Part shown: one piece after another, positions 28,514-35,841 of the stretch
How positions within the stretch are numbered: the first letter of the stretch is position 1
Layout: every line of letters starts with the position of its first letter
Source: Muribaculum sp.
GTDB taxonomy: Bacteria; Bacteroidota; Bacteroidia; Bacteroidales; Muribaculaceae
Assembly (NCBI GenBank): GCA_023664085.1
Contig: JAMPGE010000005.1
Location: 1 to 60,109 of the forward strand
DNA: 60,109 nucleotides
Reading direction: 5' to 3'
Program-made: the position numbers and the translations under genes
The notes under the pieces: model-generated
The model's input: only the letters and a program-made list of their open reading frames with translations
What the model was told of the DNA's origin: nothing
The model's database searches: none

Positions 28514-29401
28514 ATGAGAATCAATGTAATATGCCTGATAGCCGCAACGTTGTCAATACTAGTTTCGCTAAGCGGCTGCGGGAAAAAAGATGAAAACCGC
28601 CAGAGCCTCGACGATGGGGATGTGTTGGTGACAATAGGAGATTCCTCACTGCGAGTGCAGGACGTGCTTCAGCGAATGCCCGGGGGATTATCCGATGCCG
28701 ACAGCACCGCCATGTTTGACGCAATAGTAAACGCATGGGTGGAAAGGCTGCTGCTTGAGGACTTCGGGCGAGAAAACATTGAGGATATGGATCGCATAGA
28801 GCGACTCACGTCGGAATACAGGGCGCGTCTCATAGTGGAGTCATATCGCAAAATGATGAGGGAGAATCGTAACGTCAAGTTAGCGGCAGATTCTATAAAG
28901 TCGTATTATGCAGCACATAAGGAGGATTTTGTGTTGGAACGCCCGGTAGTGAAGGGTTTATACCTGAAGATCCCCTCGGATGCCAATAATTTGGCGCAGA
29001 TCCGTAAATGGATGAAGGGAGCCACCGACAAAGATATCGATAATCTTGAGAAAAGCGGACTCAACGAAGCGTTGAAATTCAGTTTCTTCGAAGACCGCTG
29101 GGTGGATTGGCAGAATATATCTGACAATATTCCCTACAGATTTTATGATCCGAACGCATTTGTGGAATCTACCAAGGATTTCGAGACGGAAGACCGGGGG
29201 AGTCTCTACCTTCTCCATATATCATCATATATCCCTGCCGGCGAGGTGATGCCCGAAGAAGTGGCATACCCGATAATAGAAGAGTTGCTCGACACCCGTT
29301 CGGCGGCCGACTACGAAAGGAGTCTACTCAAATCCTTGGGTAAAAAGGCAATGGAAGAAGGAAGGCTGAAGCTTGTGGCATATCCAGGTCTGAGTTTCTG
29401 A
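28514..29401 (+). CDS. SurA N-terminal-like periplasmic lipoprotein
   Basis: A 295-residue predicted lipoprotein: the N-terminus MRINVICLIAATLSILVSLSGC has a clear lipobox with Cys22. The mature part contains VTIGDSSLRVQDVLQRMP, the type of segment that begins SurA/PpiC N-terminal chaperone domains, and is otherwise helical. No parvulin core (xGxLGW or YGYHIIxV) is visible, so it may be a chaperone without isomerase activity. It lies between two clear parvulin-domain genes, which supports an outer-membrane biogenesis role. Confidence 0.7.
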   Translation: MRINVICLIAATLSILVSLSGCGKKDENRQSLDDGDVLVTIGDSSLRVQDVLQRMPGGLSDADSTAMFDAIVNAWVERLLLEDFGRENIEDMDRIERLTSEYRARLIVESYRKMMRENRNVKLAADSIKSYYAAHKEDFVLERPVVKGLYLKIPSDANNLAQIRKWMKGATDKDIDNLEKSGLNEALKFSFFEDRWVDWQNISDNIPYRFYDPNAFVESTKDFETEDRGSLYLLHISSYIPAGEVMPEEVAYPIIEELLDTRSAADYERSLLKSLGKKAMEEGRLKLVAYPGLSF

Positions 29402-29411
29402 GAGGATCAGC

Positions 29412-29438
29412 CCCATTTCATAAAATTTTATGATACGG
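29412..29438. repeat. Dispersed palindromic element, copy 1
   Basis: The core TCATAAAATTTTATGA (29418-29433) is a perfect palindrome flanked by CCC(A) on the left and CGG on the right. It resembles the elements at 41250, 44662 and 54432. It lies in the gap between the lipoprotein gene and the next promoter. Confidence 0.6.
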
Positions 29439-29496
29439 ACACTAAGTGCCTTTCTTTGTAGGGACATGACACATTATTGACAATCAAGCGGGCAAT

Positions 29497-29528
29497 ATTG
29501 CGAAATCAATAATAAATGCTTAATTTTG
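29497..29528 (+). promoter_or_regulatory. Bacteroidetes-type promoter of surA-like gene
   Basis: ATTG at 29497-29500, 20 bp, then TAATTTTG at 29521-29528, ending 44 bp before the ATG at 29573. A short dyad (GGATG...CATCC) lies in the leader. Confidence 0.75.
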
Positions 29529-29572
29529 TAGGATGATGGAAGCTTGTTGGCTCCATCCTATAATTGAAATCT

Positions 29573-30940
29573 ATGAAGTCATTTGGAAAAATCATAATGA
29601 TGGGGCTTGCGGGGATGGCCGTAGTGGCGGCCGCCGTAGCCGGGCCGAAGAAAAATGTGGTGGATGAAGTAGCGTGGATCGTAGGCGATCAGGCAATATT
29701 TCGTTCGGATATAGAGGAAAACTACGCCCAGATGCGCTCCGAGGGTATATCTCGGCAAGGGGATCCGTATTGCTATATACCGGAGGAGATGGCCGTGGAG
29801 AAGCTTTTTCTGCATCAGGCGAAGATCGACACCATCGAGGCTCCCGAAGGTCAGGTACAATCCATGGTGGAGCGACGAATCAACTTCTTTATAGCCAATC
29901 TTGGCAGCAGGGAGAAGATGGAGGAATATTTCCGCAAACCCATGCCTGCCATTCGCGAGCAGCTTCTTGAGATGATTCGCAACCAGTATATTGTGGAACA
30001 GGTGAAAAGCAGTCTTACCAAAGATGTGAAAGCCACTCCGCGCGGAGTGCGTGATTATTTCGAAGCATTGCCATCCGACTCGGTGCCGTATGTGCCGATG
30101 CAGGTAGAGGTGCAGGTGATTCGTCTTAACCCCCTGATCCCCCAGCAGGAAATAGAAGACGTAAAGGCGCGACTGAGAGATTTTTCCGACCGAATAAATA
30201 AGGGCGAGGCCGAGTTTTCCACACTTGCCATTCTCAACTCTGAAGACGGATCGGCCATGCAAGGTGGAGAATTGGGCTTCCATAACCGTTCGGACTTTGT
30301 ACCGGAATTTGCCAATGTGGCATGGAATCTCAACGATCCGAAGAAGGTGTCGAGAATAGTGGAGACCGAATACGGCTACCATATAATCCAGCTTATCGAG
30401 AAGCGGGGAGATCAGGTAAACGTGCGCCATATCCTTCTTCGTCCGCACGTCAGCACTGAAGACCTTAAGAAATCCGTGGTGCGTCTGGACTCCATCGCGC
30501 AGGATATCAAGGATAATAAATTCACATTTGAGGAAGCTGCACGCTTTATTTCGCAGGATAAGGATTCGCGCAACAATAACGGCATAATGGTGAATCCGCA
30601 GACGGGCACTTCTCGTTTTGAGATGGGACAGTTGCCCCCCGAGATAGCCCGCAAAATAGAATTGATGCAGCCCGGCGAAATGTCGGAAGCTTTCGTAATG
30701 AAGGATGAATCGAAAAATAGCGATGTTGCCGTAATCGTAAAGCTTAAGAGCCGACTTGAAGGCCATCGGGCCACCCTCTCCGACGATTTCAATCTCATCA
30801 AAGAGATGTATGAGGCCTCCGAAGGGCGCCGAATCATAAAGGATTGGGTGGAAAAGAAGATAAAAGATACTTACGTGAGAATCGAAGACGGCTGGGATGC
30901 CTGCGAATTCCAGTATGACGGCTGGATCAAGGGGAAGTAA
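29573..30940 (+). CDS. SurA-type peptidyl-prolyl cis-trans isomerase
   Basis: A 455-residue periplasmic chaperone/isomerase. It has a signal peptide (MKSFGKIIMMGLAGMAVVAAAVA), a SurA N-domain (VDEVAWIVGDQAIFRSDIE), and a parvulin domain around STLAILNSEDGSAMQGGELG to TEYGYHIIQLIEKRGD (about residues 215-285), with a second, divergent parvulin-like segment around VNVRHILLRPHVS. This is the best SurA candidate in the cluster and should deliver outer-membrane proteins toward BAM. ATG at 29573 is preferred to a TTG three codons upstream. OstA-like gene follows after 7 bp. Confidence 0.88.
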   Translation: MKSFGKIIMMGLAGMAVVAAAVAGPKKNVVDEVAWIVGDQAIFRSDIEENYAQMRSEGISRQGDPYCYIPEEMAVEKLFLHQAKIDTIEAPEGQVQSMVERRINFFIANLGSREKMEEYFRKPMPAIREQLLEMIRNQYIVEQVKSSLTKDVKATPRGVRDYFEALPSDSVPYVPMQVEVQVIRLNPLIPQQEIEDVKARLRDFSDRINKGEAEFSTLAILNSEDGSAMQGGELGFHNRSDFVPEFANVAWNLNDPKKVSRIVETEYGYHIIQLIEKRGDQVNVRHILLRPHVSTEDLKKSVVRLDSIAQDIKDNKFTFEEAARFISQDKDSRNNNGIMVNPQTGTSRFEMGQLPPEIARKIELMQPGEMSEAFVMKDESKNSDVAVIVKLKSRLEGHRATLSDDFNLIKEMYEASEGRRIIKDWVEKKIKDTYVRIEDGWDACEFQYDGWIKGK

Positions 30941-30947
30941 GAAATTT

Positions 30948-32771
30948 ATGAACCGTTATTTAGGCGCACGGTATATAGCATGGTTGGTGGGTGTCATCAT
31001 TATGGCATCCACTCTTGTCATGTTTCACAACGCTGAAGCCCAGCATATCAAGCCCCGGACCAACAAGTCGCAGCCCACACCGCGCAATCCTTATGGGAGA
31101 CCGGCCCCCACGGTGCCTGTGCGCCCTTCGATCCCCTCCACCAACCGTTATCAGCCCAACAAGGTGTTTCTCGAACAGGCGGATTCCCTGTTTCGAAAAG
31201 CCAACGATTTCAGCGAGCGGCAGATAGTGATGGGCAACGTGGTGTTCCGTCAGGGTGGCATGTGGTTATATTGCGACTCAGCATATTATTTTGCCGAGCA
31301 GAATTCCATGGATGCCTTCGGCCATGTTAAAATGACTCAGGGCGATACTCTTTTCGTGTATGCCGACAAAGTATATTACGACGGCATCAACCGTAAAGCC
31401 CGTCTGCGTTGCGGTCCGAGCCAAAATAAGGTCATACTCAAGAATCGCAGGGTCACACTCACTACAGACTCTCTCGACTATGATCTTCTCTCCGACGAAG
31501 GATGGTACGACTGCGGAGGCAAACTCGAGGATGATCTCAACACACTCACTTCGCGGCTCGGCAGATACAACACCCGCAGCAAGGATGCCGAATTTTATCT
31601 CGATGTGCTTCTCGTAAACCGTAAGGACGGTTACCGTCTGTTTTCCGACACACTTTATTACAATACTGCAAGCCATCTTGCCCGCATCGTGTCGCCGACC
31701 AAAATACTCGGTGAGAACGACACCATCCTCACCTCTTCGGGCACGTACAACACCGTGACCGGCAACGCGGACCTGTCATCGCGATCCACCATAGTGCATC
31801 GCGACAGCGCCGGCAATGTCACCACGCTTGTAGGCGATTCGATCATCTACGACAAACTTACGCGTACCTCCCGGGCATACGCCTTCGGCCCCTACAGCCA
31901 CAAGCGATCGCTGCCGATGGTGCTCACCGATACAGCTCGCCATGCCGTGCTCATAGGAGGTTTCGGCGAATACAACGATATGACCCGGGCAGCCTATGCC
32001 ACAGGATATCCTTTGCTTAAGGAATACTCCACGGGAGATACCATCTTCCTGCGTGCCGACACCATCCGCACCTATACGGTGCAGACCCCTCCCGATTCCG
32101 TCTCCGGCGAAACTCGCGAATATCATCTTGCAAAGGCTTACCCTCGTGCAAGATTCTTTAAGCAAGACATACAGGGACTGGCCGATTCCATCACATTCGT
32201 GGAACTTGATTCCATGACTTATCTCGACAGGGGCCCGATCGTATGGAGCGACCAACGCCAGGTGAGCGGCAACAGGATCGAACTCCATATGAACGATTCC
32301 ACAGTGGACTGGGCCCGGCTGCCGGACAAGGGAATGCTTATGGAACTTGTGGAGGATGACTTCTTCAATCAGCTTTCCGGAAGGGTGCTCTATGCCACAT
32401 TTGAAGACAGCAGGCTGAAGCATCTCGACGTGGAAGGCAACGTGCAGACCATATTCCTGCCGCAGGAAAACGACTCTACCTACAATAAACTGGTGTCGGC
32501 CGAAAGTTCGAATCTCGCGCTGGATATGGTAGGCAATGAGATAGGTAAAATCAAGATGTGGCCCGAGGTTACCGGCAATTTCATCCCGATCTTCAAAGTG
32601 AAGAGAGCCGATAAAATGCTTCCTGGAGCAAAATGGTATGAGGCTATACGGCCCAGGAGAATATGGATAGACACCCGATGGTCGTGGGACGATGATCTGG
32701 GCGAATTATCTCCCGAACTTGAAGAATATTTCGAAACAATTCACAATCAATCTCCATCCGACACACAATGA
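30948..32771 (+). CDS. OstA/LptA-like LPS transport protein
   Basis: A 607-residue exported protein with an N-terminal hydrophobic segment (about residues 5-25, ending NAEAQ) and repeated OstA/LptA-type beta-taco segments: QIVMGNVVFRQGGMWLYCDS, ADKVYYDGINRKARL, DSLDYDLLSDEGWYDC and later copies. LptA-fold proteins bridge lipopolysaccharide across the periplasm; this long form is typical of Bacteroidetes. The start at 30948 is 7 bp after the surA-like stop and its own stop overlaps mutL by 4 bp (ATGA), so the three form one operon. Confidence 0.85.
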   Translation: MNRYLGARYIAWLVGVIIMASTLVMFHNAEAQHIKPRTNKSQPTPRNPYGRPAPTVPVRPSIPSTNRYQPNKVFLEQADSLFRKANDFSERQIVMGNVVFRQGGMWLYCDSAYYFAEQNSMDAFGHVKMTQGDTLFVYADKVYYDGINRKARLRCGPSQNKVILKNRRVTLTTDSLDYDLLSDEGWYDCGGKLEDDLNTLTSRLGRYNTRSKDAEFYLDVLLVNRKDGYRLFSDTLYYNTASHLARIVSPTKILGENDTILTSSGTYNTVTGNADLSSRSTIVHRDSAGNVTTLVGDSIIYDKLTRTSRAYAFGPYSHKRSLPMVLTDTARHAVLIGGFGEYNDMTRAAYATGYPLLKEYSTGDTIFLRADTIRTYTVQTPPDSVSGETREYHLAKAYPRARFFKQDIQGLADSITFVELDSMTYLDRGPIVWSDQRQVSGNRIELHMNDSTVDWARLPDKGMLMELVEDDFFNQLSGRVLYATFEDSRLKHLDVEGNVQTIFLPQENDSTYNKLVSAESSNLALDMVGNEIGKIKMWPEVTGNFIPIFKVKRADKMLPGAKWYEAIRPRRIWIDTRWSWDDDLGELSPELEEYFETIHNQSPSDTQ

Positions 32772-34657
32772 GCGACGTAATCAGACTGCTACCGGACTCC
32801 GTGGCCAACCAGATAGCCGCCGGAGAGGTGATACAGCGTCCGGCATCGGTAATAAAGGAACTGGTGGAGAATGCCGTGGACGCCGGGGCCACCGACATCC
32901 GTATCTATATCAAGGATGCGGGGCGCACGTTGATCCAGGTGGTGGACAACGGCATGGGAATGACCGAGACGGATGCGAGAATGGCATTTGAAAGGCATGC
33001 CACATCCAAGATCCGTAAAGCCGACGATTTGTTTACGCTGATGACGATGGGCTTCCGCGGAGAGGCACTTCCTTCGATATGTGCCATCTCAAGAGTGGAG
33101 TTAAAGTCGAAAACGGAAGACTCCCCCATTGGCACATGCCTGATCATAAACGGATCCAAGGTGGAGAGCCAGACTCCGGTGATGTGCGACAAGGGCACGA
33201 GCATCAGCGTGAAAAACATTTTTTTCAACGTGCCGGCCCGCAGGAAGTTTCTTAAAAGCGACAATGTGGAGCTCGCCAACATCATGCGCGAATTCGAACG
33301 CCTTGCCCTTGTGAACAATAAGATACGCATGAGCATCGATACAGGATCACGCACACTGCAGCTACAGGCCGGATCGTTTAAGCAACGAATCTCGGAGTTG
33401 TGGAAAAACAATTTGAGCATGTCGCTGCTGCCGGTAGAGATTGATACCGCCATAATCCGAGTGTCGGGGTTTATCTCGCGCCCTGAGTTTGCCAGACGCA
33501 GAAATGCCTTGCAGTTTCTCATCGTAAACGGACGCAATTTTCGCCATCCTTATTTTCATAAAGCCATCGTGTCGTGCTACGACATGCTGATAGCTGCCGA
33601 TACCCAGCCTTGCTATTTCCTGAGGTTTGAGGTGAATCCTGCGTCGATCGACGTAAATATAAGTCCCACCAAGAACGAGATAAAGTTTGAGAACGAACCG
33701 GAGATACGTCCGCTTCTGGTGGCTGCCATACGAGCTTCGCTCGGAAAGAACGCCGCGGTGCCTCAGATAGATTTTGAATCGGCTCCAATTGAAGTGCATC
33801 CGCTTAATCAGGGAGAGCAGGCCGATGAGTACACAGCGACATTGAATCCCGACTACAATCCCTTTCAGACATCCCGACCCGGAGCGATCCCGCCACCGGA
33901 AAGCTTCTCAGCCCGGGGAACTGCCAACGCTGGCAATTACGGTGCCAAACCCCAGACTCGAAATTGGGAAAGCCTGTATGAAAATTTCTTAGGGGCAAAA
34001 AAGGAGGAAGCGAAAGCCGAGACAAGCCGAGATTCTCAGGCAGGATTGCCGGAGATGGAGAATACTGCGGCATCGTCAATGTGTCTGCAATACGCGTTGA
34101 AGTATATAGTGACGACTACGCGCGAGGGTGTGCTTATAATCGATCAGCACCGGGCTCATCTTAAGATACTCTACGAAGAGTTTCTCGCGAAGGCTACCGA
34201 AGGGGCACTGGTGTCGCAAAGAATCCTTTTTCCGGAGCCGATAAGCCTGGACAATACAATGCTTGAGGCTCTGCGGGAGGTGCAGCCGGAATTGCGAAGG
34301 CTCGGGTTCATGCTCGAACCGCGTAGTGACAATGAAAATGAATGGCTTATCACATCAGTGCCTCCGGCCACGTCCGGGCGCAGTGCCCGAGAAATGATAA
34401 TCAGGATTTTGGATTCCGTATGTGAGGATTCGTCCGCGTATGGCAAGGATGATAAGGCATCACGCGAGATGATAGGGCGTATGGCCTTGATCATGGCCCG
34501 ATCGTCGGCAATAGAGCGGGGACGAAGGCTCACGGATGAGGAGATGGAACGCCTCGTGAGTGATCTTTTCCGTCTGCCAGATCCATCGCTGACCCCCAAC
34601 GGCAACCGTATATATCACACCCTCAACGAATCGCGTATTGAGGCTCTCCTCAAATAG
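32768..34657 (+). CDS. mutL: DNA mismatch repair protein MutL
   Basis: A 629-residue GHKL ATPase linking mismatch recognition to strand removal. The N-terminal half is canonical: IAAGEVIQRPASVIKELVEN, DNGMGM, GFRGEALPSI and PARRKFLKS. The C-terminal dimerisation domain lacks endonuclease ligands: DQHRAHLKILYE (from residue 459) stands where DQHAxxExxxxE is expected, and TPNGNR (near 609) where CPHGRP is expected. It is therefore probably non-nucleolytic. The ATGA overlap with the OstA-like gene indicates translational coupling. It converges on the GT4 gene with 21 bp between. Confidence 0.95.
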   Translation: MSDVIRLLPDSVANQIAAGEVIQRPASVIKELVENAVDAGATDIRIYIKDAGRTLIQVVDNGMGMTETDARMAFERHATSKIRKADDLFTLMTMGFRGEALPSICAISRVELKSKTEDSPIGTCLIINGSKVESQTPVMCDKGTSISVKNIFFNVPARRKFLKSDNVELANIMREFERLALVNNKIRMSIDTGSRTLQLQAGSFKQRISELWKNNLSMSLLPVEIDTAIIRVSGFISRPEFARRRNALQFLIVNGRNFRHPYFHKAIVSCYDMLIAADTQPCYFLRFEVNPASIDVNISPTKNEIKFENEPEIRPLLVAAIRASLGKNAAVPQIDFESAPIEVHPLNQGEQADEYTATLNPDYNPFQTSRPGAIPPPESFSARGTANAGNYGAKPQTRNWESLYENFLGAKKEEAKAETSRDSQAGLPEMENTAASSMCLQYALKYIVTTTREGVLIIDQHRAHLKILYEEFLAKATEGALVSQRILFPEPISLDNTMLEALREVQPELRRLGFMLEPRSDNENEWLITSVPPATSGRSAREMIIRILDSVCEDSSAYGKDDKASREMIGRMALIMARSSAIERGRRLTDEEMERLVSDLFRLPDPSLTPNGNRIYHTLNESRIEALLK

Positions 34658-34678
34658 AGGATTAAGTGACGATTATTC

Positions 34679-35797
34679 CTATCGATTTGGTCCCCCGTGT
34701 TGCGACGTGTAGATGGGCAAGAGGGAGCGCATGGCTGTGTCAAGGTCGAATCCCGCGGCTATCAGGCCTGTGGGTGGATTGTGACGGTCCGGGGCGGAGT
34801 GCAGCAGATGCTTAATGGCGGCAGTCCATTCCGCGTCGGGAGCATCGGGAGCGATGAATTGGAAAGCCTCCGACATTTTGGCGTCATTGCTCATGGCGGT
34901 AGTGGCGGCGCATGGAAGCCCGGTGGCTTGAGCCTCCACCAGAGAAAACGGCAGTCCTTCGAAGATGGAGGGCATGATCAGGACGTCGAGAGCCGACAGG
35001 CATTGAGGGATATCCGTGCGGAGTCCGGCAATAATGATTCTGCCCTGCGGCAATGTTCCGGCTTTTGCTTCGGCCCATTCTCTGAGTTCACCGTCACCGA
35101 TGAGAAGAAGGCGGCTTTGGGGATGATGTTTAAGCCAATCTTCAAAAATGCTTATAATCTTAGGAATATTCTTTACGGGAATGAGTCGGCCTACGGCTCC
35201 GATCACCGTCTCGTCCGGGTCGATGCCGAATTCCTTCCTGATTTTTTTCCGCCATTCGTCACGGAAGCGAAACGTATCGGTGTCCACCCCGTTGCGAATG
35301 AATTGGAAGGGAGCGGACCCGAAGAAGAATTCACCGGCCTGAGGCGAGCAGGCCAGAAAGTGGGTGGCCCGGGAACGGATGAGATGACGGTTGAAGTGAT
35401 GCAGGAGTCTGTTGTGAATACCCGCACACATCGAGTTGTGGGCATGTATGATTCTCACGGGGATGCCGGCGCGTCGGGCATAACGAAGAGGGGCGATCCA
35501 GGTGAGGCTGCCTCCGCAGAAATGAAAAGCGGAGTAATCGGCTCCGTAAGTATCGAAAAAATTTCTTAGCGCGGAGTAATGTCCGATAGGGTCGGGTATG
35601 CGTGGCGGTAGACGGAATACCCGGCAACCCAGACTCTCAACGAGTCTGGTGTTGTCGGTAACTTCATCTGTAAAAATAAGAAAGTCTACTTTAAAGTCGG
35701 TGTTTCTCAGGAGCCAGCGAGTGGTGTTGATCATGAAAGTCTCAGTGCCGGCGTTGCCGAGTCGGATGGCTGAAAAGAGAATCTTATTGTCAGGCAT
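34679..35797 (-). CDS. GT4-family glycosyltransferase
   Basis: A 372-residue retaining glycosyltransferase of the GT-B fold. The N-terminal domain has FSAIRLGNAGTETFMIN with the Gly-rich loop, and the donor-binding domain has VGAVGRLIPVKN and the EX7E motif in SIFEGLPFSLVEAQATGLPC. It resembles capsule/exopolysaccharide transferases. It is 44 bp downstream of malQ in the same direction and probably co-transcribed, though a glycogen role is not shown. The ATG at 35797 is chosen; a TTG at 35845 would overlap malQ. Donor and acceptor are unknown. Confidence 0.88.
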   Translation of the reverse strand: MPDNKILFSAIRLGNAGTETFMINTTRWLLRNTDFKVDFLIFTDEVTDNTRLVESLGCRVFRLPPRIPDPIGHYSALRNFFDTYGADYSAFHFCGGSLTWIAPLRYARRAGIPVRIIHAHNSMCAGIHNRLLHHFNRHLIRSRATHFLACSPQAGEFFFGSAPFQFIRNGVDTDTFRFRDEWRKKIRKEFGIDPDETVIGAVGRLIPVKNIPKIISIFEDWLKHHPQSRLLLIGDGELREWAEAKAGTLPQGRIIIAGLRTDIPQCLSALDVLIMPSIFEGLPFSLVEAQATGLPCAATTAMSNDAKMSEAFQFIAPDAPDAEWTAAIKHLLHSAPDRHNPPTGLIAAGFDLDTAMRSLLPIYTSQHGGPNR

Positions 35798-35841
35798 ATA
35801 TCGGGATTTGAGGGTCCGTTGACGATGGGGAGGAGAGTATC

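Noticed and set aside
29579..30766. Long minus-strand frame (395 codons) opposite the SurA-like gene
   Set aside because: His- and Tyr-rich antisense product with no domain; the plus-strand gene has a signal peptide, parvulin motifs and a promoter.
34697..35569. Long plus-strand reading frame (290 codons) opposite the GT4 gene
   Set aside because: It is antisense to a gene with clear GT-B motifs, and its product is low in recognisable structure and rich in Gly and acidic residues expected from reading the complement.
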